This document shows positions 1 through 6,274 of a stretch of 7,725 bases of DNA, piece after piece. This DNA is from CAZQNF01 sp964403325 (GTDB taxonomy: Bacteria; Patescibacteriota; Patescibacteriia; Magasanikbacterales; GWA2-37-8). How positions within the stretch are numbered: the first letter of the stretch is position 1; each line of letters starts with the position of its first letter. The DNA is taken from positions 1 through 7,725 of the forward strand of contig CAYOFO010000053.1 of the NCBI GenBank assembly GCA_964403325.1. The letters are read 5' to 3'. A program made the position numbers and the translations under genes. Below the pieces are notes generated by a model that was not told where the DNA came from, searched no databases, and saw only the letters and a list, made by a program, of their open reading frames with translations.

Positions 1-18
1 CTACGTATACCGGAGCCG

Positions 19-1548
19 CTATATTGGATATTCATCCTGAAATATTAAATGCGCCCGCCAATCGCAACGCAAAGCCCTTTGGTATACTTTACCAAAGGGT
101 TTTTTGTATATAACATCAAGGTTTTTGTCCTTGAGTGTCGAGTTCAGAAGTAAAAAATTCAATAAATCTTGTTTTTCGGCTGGAGTGGCGTTTTTGTACA
201 AGAAACCCGCATTTTTCGAGAGTTCTAAAATTTCCACGCCCGTTCGGTAATAATCAATGCTGGCGTTAGTGTATCGGCCAATTTTTTCTTCCAAGTCTTT
301 TATGGCCATTTCGTATTCTTGGGATTTTTGGGTATAAAAATCTTTGGTAATCGTGCCGTCCAGTCTGTCCTCGTATAGAGTGCTTAAACTCTTTTCCAAA
401 CGCTTCTTTTCGGCCTCTAGGCGTTCTTGGGCTTTGTCTTCGGTATCACGTTTGGTATAAAGAGACTCCTTCAACCCCTCGGCCACGTACAATAACGCTT
501 CCTGTGGCATTGTAAGGCCGTTTAATTTGATTATAACCTGCTTATCAAGCTCCAGCTCGGTTACGGCTGGCTGGGCGCAGTCGGTGTTAAATCTGGTGCA
601 GTTATAATAAACGTATTCTTTGCCGGAAGGCTTTATTTTTCTTATAGCCGTTATATTACGCCTGCACTCCCCGCAACTCATCAAACCCTTAAACACAAAA
701 TCCAGTGTGTTATATTTGGAAAGCATTTTCTTATTTTGAAACCTGTCTAGTACATCTTGCACTTTATCCCACAACGGCTTATCAATCAACGGCTGGTGCG
801 TGCCTTTATGAACGTGTCCTTTCCAAAAGAAATCGCCGTAATAAACGGGGTTACGTAAAATACGCTGTACGCTGCTTTTAGTTAAAGTTGTCATTTTTGA
901 AGTACTGGGAAGATTTGCCCGTATAAGCAACCCCTCGTTTTTTACCTTTTCCACCAAATCGGAAAGCGAAAATAAACCGGTGGAATACCAGTTAAACATA
1001 TTCACCAGCAAATCCTTATTTTTATCATCAATCGCCAAAACGCTTTTACTGCCGACCCTGTCTAATTTATAGCCAAGCGGCGGGGTGCTGCACGGATAAA
1101 GACCGCTTTCCGCTTTTTGTTTATTACCCTTTTTTACTTCTTCGCTTAAATTGTCGCAATAATTTTTGGCCATTAAAACCTTAATCCCGTGCATAAACTT
1201 TTGGTGAGAGGAAGCGTCTTTACCCAACTTTTCATTTTCTTTAACCAAAAATACCGTAACTCCAAGCTCGTCAATAATAACGTAGTCTTTAAAGTTACGG
1301 TACAAACGATCTGTTTTTTCCACTAGAACAGTATCAATTTTCTTGTTCTCTTTTAAAAATTCCACCATTTCACCAAAGCCCGCTCTACCGGCGCTTTTTG
1401 CCGTTTCATCGTCTTCAAATTCCTTGGCAACCTTAAAGCCGTTTACTCGGGCGTATTCCCAAAGTAATTTACGCTGGGCTGGAATTGAATAGCCCTCTTC
1501 TTTTTGTTCTTTAGAAGATACTCGAACGTAAATAACGGCTTGCTTCAT
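19..1548 (-). CDS. Large serine recombinase (site-specific integrase)
   Basis: This 509-residue protein cuts and rejoins DNA at paired attachment sites through a serine-DNA intermediate, and probably inserts and excises the element that carries it. The N-terminal resolvase domain (about 3-145) begins with YVRVSS, which puts the catalytic serine at S11 beside R9. KTDRLYRN (78-85) supplies the conserved arginines. A 'Recombinase' DNA-binding domain follows (about 155-270), then a zinc ribbon with cysteine pairs C292/C295 and C317/C324, then a charged coiled-coil segment (about 365-425) typical of large serine integrases. Length is normal for the family. The ATG overlaps the stop of the upstream endonuclease gene as ATGA, with no clear Shine-Dalgarno, so translation is probably coupled. 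The gene is noticeably richer in GC than the restriction-modification genes upstream (34 of 60 bases in 541-600). Family assignment is secure; the attachment site is not identified. Confidence 0.95.
   Translation of the reverse strand: MKQAVIYVRVSSKEQKEEGYSIPAQRKLLWEYARVNGFKVAKEFEDDETAKSAGRAGFGEMVEFLKENKKIDTVLVEKTDRLYRNFKDYVIIDELGVTVFLVKENEKLGKDASSHQKFMHGIKVLMAKNYCDNLSEEVKKGNKQKAESGLYPCSTPPLGYKLDRVGSKSVLAIDDKNKDLLVNMFNWYSTGLFSLSDLVEKVKNEGLLIRANLPSTSKMTTLTKSSVQRILRNPVYYGDFFWKGHVHKGTHQPLIDKPLWDKVQDVLDRFQNKKMLSKYNTLDFVFKGLMSCGECRRNITAIRKIKPSGKEYVYYNCTRFNTDCAQPAVTELELDKQVIIKLNGLTMPQEALLYVAEGLKESLYTKRDTEDKAQERLEAEKKRLEKSLSTLYEDRLDGTITKDFYTQKSQEYEMAIKDLEEKIGRYTNASIDYYRTGVEILELSKNAGFLYKNATPAEKQDLLNFLLLNSTLKDKNLDVIYKKPFGKVYQRALRCDWRAHLIFQDEYPI
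75..105 (+). terminator. Terminator-like hairpin inside the recombinase 3' end
   Basis: A perfect 9-bp inverted repeat, CCCTTTGGT (75-83) and ACCAAAGGG (91-99), has a 7-nt loop and is followed on the plus strand by six T (100-105). This has the shape of an intrinsic terminator for transcription entering from the left, antisense to the recombinase. It lies within the codons for the last 30 or so residues of the recombinase. It could shield the element from outside transcription, or it could be chance in a Lys-Lys-Pro-Phe coding stretch. Confidence 0.5.
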
Positions 1549-2645
1549 AAACTGTATTCACTAATTAAATCTTGAAGCTTTGTTTTATGTACAGTTTTAA
1601 GCTCAATATCATTTTTTACGAGTTCAATATACTCATTAAAAAATTCTTTTGAATTTGAAATAATACGTAGATAATAATTTAATGTGTGCAAGAGGCCGTT
1701 GACAATTAACTGACAGCCATGCTTTTCTTTAATTTCAAAAATTAACTCATCAATTTGTCTATGATCTTTCTCCAAAGTTCCTACATAGGAAAGAATATAG
1801 TATCGCTCTGGATTAAATTTAGCTATTTTTTCATATGCGATTCTTGTCATGTTTAAATCCACTAATTTATCCAACTTAACCTCAACTACCTCAAAAACTT
1901 GCTTATTTTTTATTACCTGTATATCACCAGCACTTTGTGATGTTCTATCTGAAGCGGTATGGCTTCCCAAAGGCGCTAATTCACAGCCCTTATATCTACC
2001 CACCTCTGAAATTAAGGATTTATAAATTGCATAAAATGCTAAAACAGGTAATTTGGAACCCCCGTGAGTGGCATATTTTTCAGTGAAATGCTTCTCAAGC
2101 AGCTCAATAATTGTTGAAATCATTACTTCATTGATATTTGAAATTTTTTTAATTTCAATTTGATTGTTTTTTTTAAATAGAATTGCACTGTGAATTATTA
2201 GTCTTAATAAATTTTCAGTAATAAGTATATTTCTTTGAAATGAATCTACGATATTTAAAAAGGCTTCCTTCATACCTTTACCAGAAATTTCTCCTTTATA
2301 CTCTTTTGTATATGGGTAAGGCTGTTCCAAACTTCTAGTAAGCCATCCACTTTCAGCCATAGAAAGTAATCCAAGCTCTTTTAATGTTGGAGTAATATAC
2401 TTAGTATCAATTGTTCTGGCCGAGAAACCATTCTCCATTTTATCTTGAAAGTACCTTATATCTTGTTTTGGATTCAAGAGCTTATGAACCATCAAAGTTA
2501 TTAAGACAGTATACACCCCCTTGTTTCTATCAATATTACTTGTAATTTTTTCTAAAAAAATCAATACTTTGTCTGGTATATTATCGATATCAGAAATGTC
2601 AAAAGATTTTTTATAAATTTCTAACAATTTTTCTTTATGATTCAT
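1545..2645 (-). CDS. Putative type II restriction endonuclease (PD-(D/E)XK)
   Basis: This 366-residue protein is most likely the restriction partner of the adjacent cytosine-5 methyltransferase. A PD-(D/E)XK nuclease signature is visible: D241 in SAGDIQV, then E255 and K257 in VVEVKLDK. Just before it, GGSKLPVLAFYAIYKS and APLGSHTASDR (about 195-233) are arranged as in SacI-type endonucleases. That resemblance is from memory and weak, and the recognition sequence cannot be read from the sequence. The N-terminal 1-150 is helical, with no recognised domain. The ATG lies 4 bases after the methyltransferase stop and has no Shine-Dalgarno, so it probably depends on translational coupling, which would keep nuclease levels below methylase levels. 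The stop overlaps the recombinase start. The gene is extremely AT-rich (11 of 60 bases are G or C in 2101-2160). The nuclease call is fairly good; specificity is unknown. Confidence 0.75.
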   Translation of the reverse strand: MNHKEKLLEIYKKSFDISDIDNIPDKVLIFLEKITSNIDRNKGVYTVLITLMVHKLLNPKQDIRYFQDKMENGFSARTIDTKYITPTLKELGLLSMAESGWLTRSLEQPYPYTKEYKGEISGKGMKEAFLNIVDSFQRNILITENLLRLIIHSAILFKKNNQIEIKKISNINEVMISTIIELLEKHFTEKYATHGGSKLPVLAFYAIYKSLISEVGRYKGCELAPLGSHTASDRTSQSAGDIQVIKNKQVFEVVEVKLDKLVDLNMTRIAYEKIAKFNPERYYILSYVGTLEKDHRQIDELIFEIKEKHGCQLIVNGLLHTLNYYLRIISNSKEFFNEYIELVKNDIELKTVHKTKLQDLISEYSL

Positions 2646-2649
2646 AGGG

Positions 2650-3699
2650 TTAAAATAACTGAACTAATATCTGTTTTCCCACCTCTTTTATCATGGGTAT
2701 TGCCACTGAATTTCCTATTTGTTTATAACAAGAGCCAACATTGCTTACTTTTTGAAAAGTGGCTGGGAAACCCTGTAATTTAAAACATTCGCTCAGAGTA
2801 AGTTTTCTAACATTTTTTCCATCGTAAATCCAAAATCTTCCTGACGTCTCTTGAGAAGGTATTGTAGGGTGCGTTCCTTCGATAGAATATATTCTATTTG
2901 GCTGTTTATGCACTCGGGATAGATGTTCGGTATTAGGACGAGTTCCTTTTACTCTTACAGACTTGTTTCTATACCCGCAAAAAATTAACCCCGACTCCTG
3001 CTGTTTCCAAAACCTATTCGGTAAAATCGTATACTCTTCAGGCTTTAAATATTCAAAAACGGCTTCATGTTCGAGTATGTCTTTAATTTTTTTAGAGGGT
3101 ATTTTAACAAGCTTTTGAAAATCAAAACGACATTCTTTATTACCAACAATTATCAATCTTTCTCTATTTTGAGCTAGCCCAAAATCTTTTGCATTAAGAA
3201 TGTGCCACTCAGTTTTATAACCAAGTTCTTCTAGATGTTTTACAAGTGTTTTTAGGGTTTTTTTATCATTATGATCTTTTAAATGTTTTACATTTTCTAA
3301 AAATACTACTTTTGGATTTTTTGCTTTAATTATTTCCAATATATTAAAAAAGAGTGTACCTCTTGTGTCCTCAAACCCTTTCATTTTCCCAGAAATACTA
3401 AAAGGCTGACAAGGAAAACCCCCACATAAAATATCATGATCCGGTATTGAGCTTGGGTTAATTGTTGTAATATCTCCATCGGGGTATTCTCCAAAATTTG
3501 CCGCATACGTCTTTATACACTCTTTATCAATCTCTGAAGAAAAGACACATTTACCACCAAGCTCTTCTAGAGCAAAACGGAACCCTCCTATACCTGCAAA
3601 TAGATCGATAAATGTAAATCTACCAGCACCCGTTTTTTTTGTTTGTAAAAATAACCCACCGAAAGGCAATATTTGTTTTTTTTGCAGCGCTTTATTCAT
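2650..3699 (-). CDS. DNA (cytosine-5-)-methyltransferase
   Basis: This 349-residue enzyme transfers a methyl group from S-adenosylmethionine to carbon 5 of a target cytosine and so protects DNA from the partner endonuclease. The standard motifs appear in order: motif I FIDLFAGIGGF (30-40), motif IV GGFPCQPFS (93-101) with catalytic C97, motif VI ENV (135-137), motif VIII QNRERL (177-182), and motif X YKQIGNSVAIPM (325-336). The target-recognition region is about 220-295. A 27-residue N-terminal extension precedes motif I, which often starts near residue 3 in this family; no other ATG is available before motif IV. The start lies 3 bases after the stop of the HTH gene and no Shine-Dalgarno is seen. 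The gene is strongly AT-rich (13 of 60 bases in 3301-3360 are G or C), like the endonuclease and unlike the recombinase. Target sequence is unknown. Confidence 0.95.
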   Translation of the reverse strand: MNKALQKKQILPFGGLFLQTKKTGAGRFTFIDLFAGIGGFRFALEELGGKCVFSSEIDKECIKTYAANFGEYPDGDITTINPSSIPDHDILCGGFPCQPFSISGKMKGFEDTRGTLFFNILEIIKAKNPKVVFLENVKHLKDHNDKKTLKTLVKHLEELGYKTEWHILNAKDFGLAQNRERLIIVGNKECRFDFQKLVKIPSKKIKDILEHEAVFEYLKPEEYTILPNRFWKQQESGLIFCGYRNKSVRVKGTRPNTEHLSRVHKQPNRIYSIEGTHPTIPSQETSGRFWIYDGKNVRKLTLSECFKLQGFPATFQKVSNVGSCYKQIGNSVAIPMIKEVGKQILVQLF

Positions 3700-3702
3700 A
3701 AA

Positions 3703-3885
3703 TTATTTTGTTCTAACTTTTTCGATAAATTCAACGAACTCCAATTTACCAATCCTAAACTCTTTACCGATTTTATGCGCCGACAATTTTCCTGCTTTTA
3801 TATAGCGGTAAATAGTCATATTAGACACCCGCAAGGCTTCGGCCAACTCTTCTACCAAATAGAATTCTTTATTTTTACTGTCCAT
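3703..3885 (-). CDS. Excisionase-family helix-turn-helix protein
   Basis: This 60-residue protein is almost entirely one MerR/excisionase-type winged HTH (HTH_17). YLVEELAEALRVSNMTIYRY (9-28) forms the helix-turn-helix, and KAGKLSAHKIGKEFRIGK (31-48) forms the wing. Proteins of this type bind DNA and often serve as recombination directionality factors or small regulators. Here it sits in the same operon as a serine recombinase, separated from it by the restriction-modification pair, so a role in excision is a reasonable inference. Control of the restriction-modification genes is an alternative, but it is not a typical C protein of the XRE class. Its stop is 3 bases from the methyltransferase start. 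Base composition is ordinary for the window. Confidence 0.8.
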   Translation of the reverse strand: MDSKNKEFYLVEELAEALRVSNMTIYRYIKAGKLSAHKIGKEFRIGKLEFVEFIEKVRTK

Positions 3886-3915
3886 ATAAGCTTAATTTTG
3901 CTTTGTAAAAACTAC

Positions 3916-4101
3916 CTATTTTGTTTCTTCTCGTCTCTTTTGTAGGTCGGCATATTCCTGCTTGCTCATAGGTTGATAAATCAACTCCATGAGACGAACA
4001 AGTTTAACCCCTTTTTCACAAGCTTCCTCTCGGCTAATTTCCTTGCCAAAACGATTCTTGTATATCGTTCTAAATTTTTCTACGTCTTCATCCGATAGCA
4101 T
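3916..4101 (-). CDS. Small conserved-type protein of unknown function (61 aa)
   Basis: I do not recognise a named family. The protein is short and charged, with a hydrophobic helix ACEKGVKLVRLMELIYQPMS near its centre and a basic C-terminus (KRREETK). There is no signal peptide or membrane segment. The style resembles small proteins that accompany recombinases in Patescibacteria; this is an impression only. ATG at 4101 is preferred because AAGGG lies 6-7 bases upstream. A TTG at 4116 would add five residues but has no ribosome-binding site. It is the first gene of the string leading to the recombinase and ends 30 bases before the HTH gene. It may work with the HTH protein at DNA or in regulation. 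Confidence 0.65.
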   Translation of the reverse strand: MLSDEDVEKFRTIYKNRFGKEISREEACEKGVKLVRLMELIYQPMSKQEYADLQKRREETK

Positions 4102-4151
4102 ATTTACCCTTACCAAAATGGCTATATATATTTGTGTAATGCAGTAACGGA

Positions 4152-4157
4152 ATTATA
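4152..4157 (-). promoter_or_regulatory. Possible -10 element for the integrase operon
   Basis: On the minus strand a perfect TATAAT reads from 4157 to 4152, about 50 bases upstream of the ATG at 4101. The matching -35 would fall in or next to the run of Ns, so the promoter cannot be confirmed. Transcription could also continue from the Rep operon, since no terminator is visible between 4195 and the gap. Confidence 0.35.
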
Positions 4158-4163
4158 CTACGC

Positions 4164-4173
4164 NNNNNNNNNN
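4164..4173. other. Assembly gap (10 N)
   Basis: Ten Ns lie between the Rep gene and the integrase operon. A run of exactly ten is often a placeholder of unknown true length, so missing sequence is possible, and the linkage of the two halves depends on the scaffolder. Confidence 0.95.
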
Positions 4174-4194
4174 CGCTTAACAATGATTGACAAT

Positions 4195-5322
4195 CTAATT
4201 TTTATCTCTCAGCGATACTAGCTTAAATTCTTGATGTTTCTTTCTAAGAAAACCTATCAAACTCGGCATTTCGCCGTCTACTTTAGGCAATTTTTCAACA
4301 ACTCCCACCAGATGATCTTTAAACCGTTTAAAACTCGTTTTAGGCATTCTTTCTTTCATATAGTCGAGAGTTGCCTTAAGTCCATATTTACCTATCATAT
4401 TCACCCAATAAGACAGCTTGTAATGCTCGGCGAGAGGTAAATCATTATCTCTTAAAAACGCTTCCAAGCTATTTTCCCGCATTTCAGCAAGGGTGATAAG
4501 CGGCAAGTAATCCTTACTAAACACCTTGTTAAACGTCTCGAGCAAAACCCCCTTACTCACTTCATCGTTCGACATTATATCCGCCAAAACAAAATCCTTT
4601 TTCTTGTTTGGTATAAATCGGCGAAGCACGGCCTCCATACTCTGTTTTCTTTCCAAAGAAACTTCAAAACGCAGTACGTCCCGGCGTTGTTTTGTTTCTT
4701 CATACCATTTTATAACCTTTTGCTCTTGGGTAGTGTAACCATTCCCCCAAATCTCGCTAACCTTATCGTAAATAACGTAGCCTTGGGTATTGTTATAAAA
4801 CTTCATAGCAATACCATCGGAAAAATCACCGTAATCACGGCATCGAAAATCAGAGGATTGCTTGTAATCAAAGCTACTCAGTTTTTTAGTTACCTGTTTA
4901 GCCGTTCCATACATAGCCGGTATTCTGATTATTTTTGAAAAATCAACCCGTTTTAAAACTGCTTTTGTTATGACTTCAAGGGGTATATCTATGCCTGTCT
5001 GCGCTAAACATCTCTGCAAGGCTTTATAGGTGGCTTCTAGGTCGTTTGGTGTTATTTCCCACAAGTTCGTGCCGTAGAGCAGTTTAGGCAAGGAAACTTG
5101 TATTTCCAATTTAACCCCCTCTTCTCGTCCTTTTATAACTCTTTTGTGGGCGCTAATAATTGGATAATAGAAACCCTTCTTTTTAAATTCCTTATGCTTC
5201 ACCGAAAAAACTCTTTGAATTGAGACGGTACGAGAGGGGTGTTTGGTTTGTTGACCGGCAAAAAATGCGTCTGTGATTTGTTCCTCTTTGCATTCAAGTT
5301 GGAGAACAACGGAATCAATCAT
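4195..5322 (-). CDS. Rolling-circle type replication protein, phage gene II/X (CRI) family
   Basis: This 375-residue protein most resembles replication initiators of filamentous phages and related plasmids (f1 gene II/X, Phage_CRI). Such proteins nick one strand at an origin and start rolling-circle synthesis. Supporting motifs are the hydrophobic LEIQVSLPKLLYGTNL (72-87), VLKRVDFSKI (122-131), KFYNNTQGYVIYDKVSEIW (174-192) with Y182 and Y185 as candidate active tyrosines, and VLRFEVSLERK (216-226). The C-terminal third (about 250-375) is helical and basic. The start is well supported: AAGGAGG lies 6 bases before the ATG, inside the end of the upstream gene, and the two genes overlap by 8 bases. 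No phage assembly ATPase or coat gene accompanies it, so a plasmid or integrative element is likelier than a complete inovirus. Which tyrosine is catalytic is an inference. Confidence 0.8.
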   Translation of the reverse strand: MIDSVVLQLECKEEQITDAFFAGQQTKHPSRTVSIQRVFSVKHKEFKKKGFYYPIISAHKRVIKGREEGVKLEIQVSLPKLLYGTNLWEITPNDLEATYKALQRCLAQTGIDIPLEVITKAVLKRVDFSKIIRIPAMYGTAKQVTKKLSSFDYKQSSDFRCRDYGDFSDGIAMKFYNNTQGYVIYDKVSEIWGNGYTTQEQKVIKWYEETKQRRDVLRFEVSLERKQSMEAVLRRFIPNKKKDFVLADIMSNDEVSKGVLLETFNKVFSKDYLPLITLAEMRENSLEAFLRDNDLPLAEHYKLSYWVNMIGKYGLKATLDYMKERMPKTSFKRFKDHLVGVVEKLPKVDGEMPSLIGFLRKKHQEFKLVSLRDKN

Positions 5323-5488
5323 ACATACCCTCCTTCCACTTCACCCCTTCGGCCTCCAAGCGTTTAGAAATCTTGTCCAAAGTACCAAAAAAACCCAGCA
5401 GGTTATAACGAGCTTCTAGCACTTCCTGTGGTTGTAATTGGAAAGCTTTAACCAAGCCTTCCTCTTCGAGGTCGCCAAGTTTAGACAT
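5315..5488 (-). CDS. Small protein of unknown function upstream of Rep (57 aa)
   Basis: No named family is recognised. From ATG 5488 the protein is 57 residues, acidic then basic, with EEEGLVKAFQLQPQEVLEAR (8-27) and a second amphipathic helix ending RLEAEGVKWKEG. There is no signal or membrane segment. ATG 5488 is chosen because AGGGA lies 7 bases upstream; in-frame ATG 5509 and GTG 5527 have no such site, and those codons fall within the inverted repeats. The ribosome-binding site is inside the right arm (minus-strand sense) of the hairpin at 5490-5522, so its translation may be controlled by RNA folding. The stop overlaps the Rep start by 8 bases, suggesting coupled expression and perhaps a role in Rep or copy-number control. 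Confidence 0.65.
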   Translation of the reverse strand: MSKLGDLEEEGLVKAFQLQPQEVLEARYNLLGFFGTLDKISKRLEAEGVKWKEGMYD

Positions 5489-5489
5489 A

Positions 5490-5522
5490 AAAATATCCCT
5501 GTTTTCCATGCAGGGATATTTT
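5490..5522. repeat. Perfect 12-bp inverted repeat in the Rep operon leader
   Basis: AAAATATCCCTG (5490-5501) and CAGGGATATTTT (5511-5522) are exact reverse complements separated by 9 bases. In the minus-strand transcript the arm at 5490-5501 carries the AGGGA ribosome-binding site of the 57-residue gene, so the folded RNA would hide it. It may also be a protein-binding site or part of a replication origin. Confidence 0.75.
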
Positions 5523-5537
5523 GCCACTTGGCAAAAT
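5518..5537. repeat. Perfect 9-bp inverted repeat overlapping a promoter (operator-like)
   Basis: ATTTTGCCA (5518-5526) and TGGCAAAAT (5529-5537) are exact reverse complements with a 2-base centre. The repeat shares bases with the neighbouring 12-bp repeat and covers the -35 box of the plus-strand promoter at 5528-5555. That geometry suits an operator bound by a dimer, though a role in Rep binding is equally possible. Confidence 0.65.
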
Positions 5538-5555
5538 CATCAGATATGCTATACT
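5528..5555 (+). promoter_or_regulatory. Strong extended -10 promoter, plus strand
   Basis: The -35 box TTGGCA (5528-5533) is followed after 16 bases by TATACT (5550-5555), with TG one base before the -10 (TGcTATACT). This fits a sigma-70 extended -10 promoter. Transcription would start near 5562 and run antisense to any Rep-operon transcript beginning further right. No plus-strand gene follows before the terminator at 5603-5624. Confidence 0.6.
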
Positions 5556-5561
5556 ATTTTT

Positions 5562-5634
5562 GTAATAAGTTTGTGCATATCAACCTGCATAGACTGAAAA
5601 AACGCCCGTGTTCAAGCACAGGCGCTTTTATTTT
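5562..5634 (+). ncRNA. Candidate small antisense or regulatory RNA (about 70 nt)
   Basis: A strong promoter upstream and an intrinsic terminator hairpin with T-rich tail (5603-5634) define a transcript of about 70 nt without a convincing coding frame. Its place just upstream of the Rep operon leader recalls countertranscribed RNAs that limit plasmid replication. It would pair with the Rep mRNA only if that mRNA starts to the right of about 5562, and no clear minus-strand promoter was found there. The start and end are approximate, and existence is inferred from the signals alone. Confidence 0.4.
5597..5634. terminator. Bidirectional intrinsic terminator
   Basis: The stem CGCCCGTG (5603-5610) pairs with CACAGGCG (5617-5624), with one C/A mismatch and a TTCAAG loop. 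On the minus strand it is followed by six T (5602-5597), ending the ImmA operon right after its stop at 5633. On the plus strand it is followed by TTTTATTTT (5626-5634), ending the candidate small RNA. Confidence 0.8.
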
Positions 5635-6274
5635 AACCGGATAATAAAATACCGCACTCTTTCAAGCGGTACATGGCTGTTTGCATAGAAACCCGAAAAG
5701 TATTGGCTAATTCGAGTACATTTTTATTTTTTTCATAAGTTTTAATCACCTGCTCCTCCGGCATAAGATACATGGCCGTAGTCCTCTCGGTGATTCGTTC
5801 CACCAGACGATGAACCATTTCCGGCGGAAGTACTTTGTTTTTTATAATTTCATCTAACAGTTCACGAAACTCGTAATCAAGCGATTGGCAAAAGTGAAGC
5901 GTTTCATGGATTTTTGTAAAGTGCTGTCGATACTCTACGGTATTTTTATTATAAAAAATATTTACTACGCCGCTTTCATACGTGTCCCACTCCCAGCAAC
6001 CTTCAACGTCTTTAATACCTAAAGCGTATTTATCAAAAGGAAAATATCTTAATTCATAACCCGTCAGGTATTTTTGAATAAGCTCAGTACCAACGGGGAA
6101 AATAATCGGACACCCCGCCGTTTGATAAATCTCGTCGATTAGCCCCTTATAATGGGCTAAGATTCTTCCGTAGTATTGATTGTAAACTCCTTTATCGTCT
6201 TTTGGATAACGCTCCTCAATGCTCCCTAAACTATTCAGGTTTCGTAACCGACTGGCTCTTAATGAACTCGGCAT
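5633..6274 (-). CDS. ImmA/IrrE-family metallo-endopeptidase
   Basis: This 213-residue protein belongs to the zinc metalloprotease family that cleaves a partner XRE repressor and so derepresses mobile elements (known for ImmA with ImmR of ICEBs1). The HExxH zinc motif is HETLH (123-127), and a downstream ERITERTTAMYLMPEE (159-174) supplies the likely third ligand, E160 or E163, in the usual '..LLMP' context. The C-terminal VLELANTFRVSMQTAMYRLK (186-205) looks like a helix-turn-helix, common in this family. The start overlaps the repressor gene by 44 bases, an arrangement typical of the pair. No strong Shine-Dalgarno is visible, so coupling to the repressor is likely. The gene ends at a bidirectional terminator. 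Function is assigned with good confidence; the substrate is inferred to be the adjacent repressor. Confidence 0.85.
   Translation of the reverse strand: MPSSLRASRLRNLNSLGSIEERYPKDDKGVYNQYYGRILAHYKGLIDEIYQTAGCPIIFPVGTELIQKYLTGYELRYFPFDKYALGIKDVEGCWEWDTYESGVVNIFYNKNTVEYRQHFTKIHETLHFCQSLDYEFRELLDEIIKNKVLPPEMVHRLVERITERTTAMYLMPEEQVIKTYEKNKNVLELANTFRVSMQTAMYRLKECGILLSG

Noticed and set aside
1..60. Attachment site at the recombinase 3' side
   Set aside because: Only 18 bases lie beyond the recombinase stop, and no convincing direct repeat of this stretch was seen near the right end; a 7-base CGGCTCC match inside the 82-residue gene is too short.
3673..4938. Plus-strand frames opposite the methyltransferase, HTH, small and Rep genes
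   Set aside because: All are shadows of minus-strand genes with recognised motifs, are Phe/Ser/Leu-rich and lack ribosome-binding sites.
5574..5644. A possible 23-residue peptide from GTG in the candidate small RNA
   Set aside because: No Shine-Dalgarno, and the frame runs through the terminator stem to a stop beyond it.
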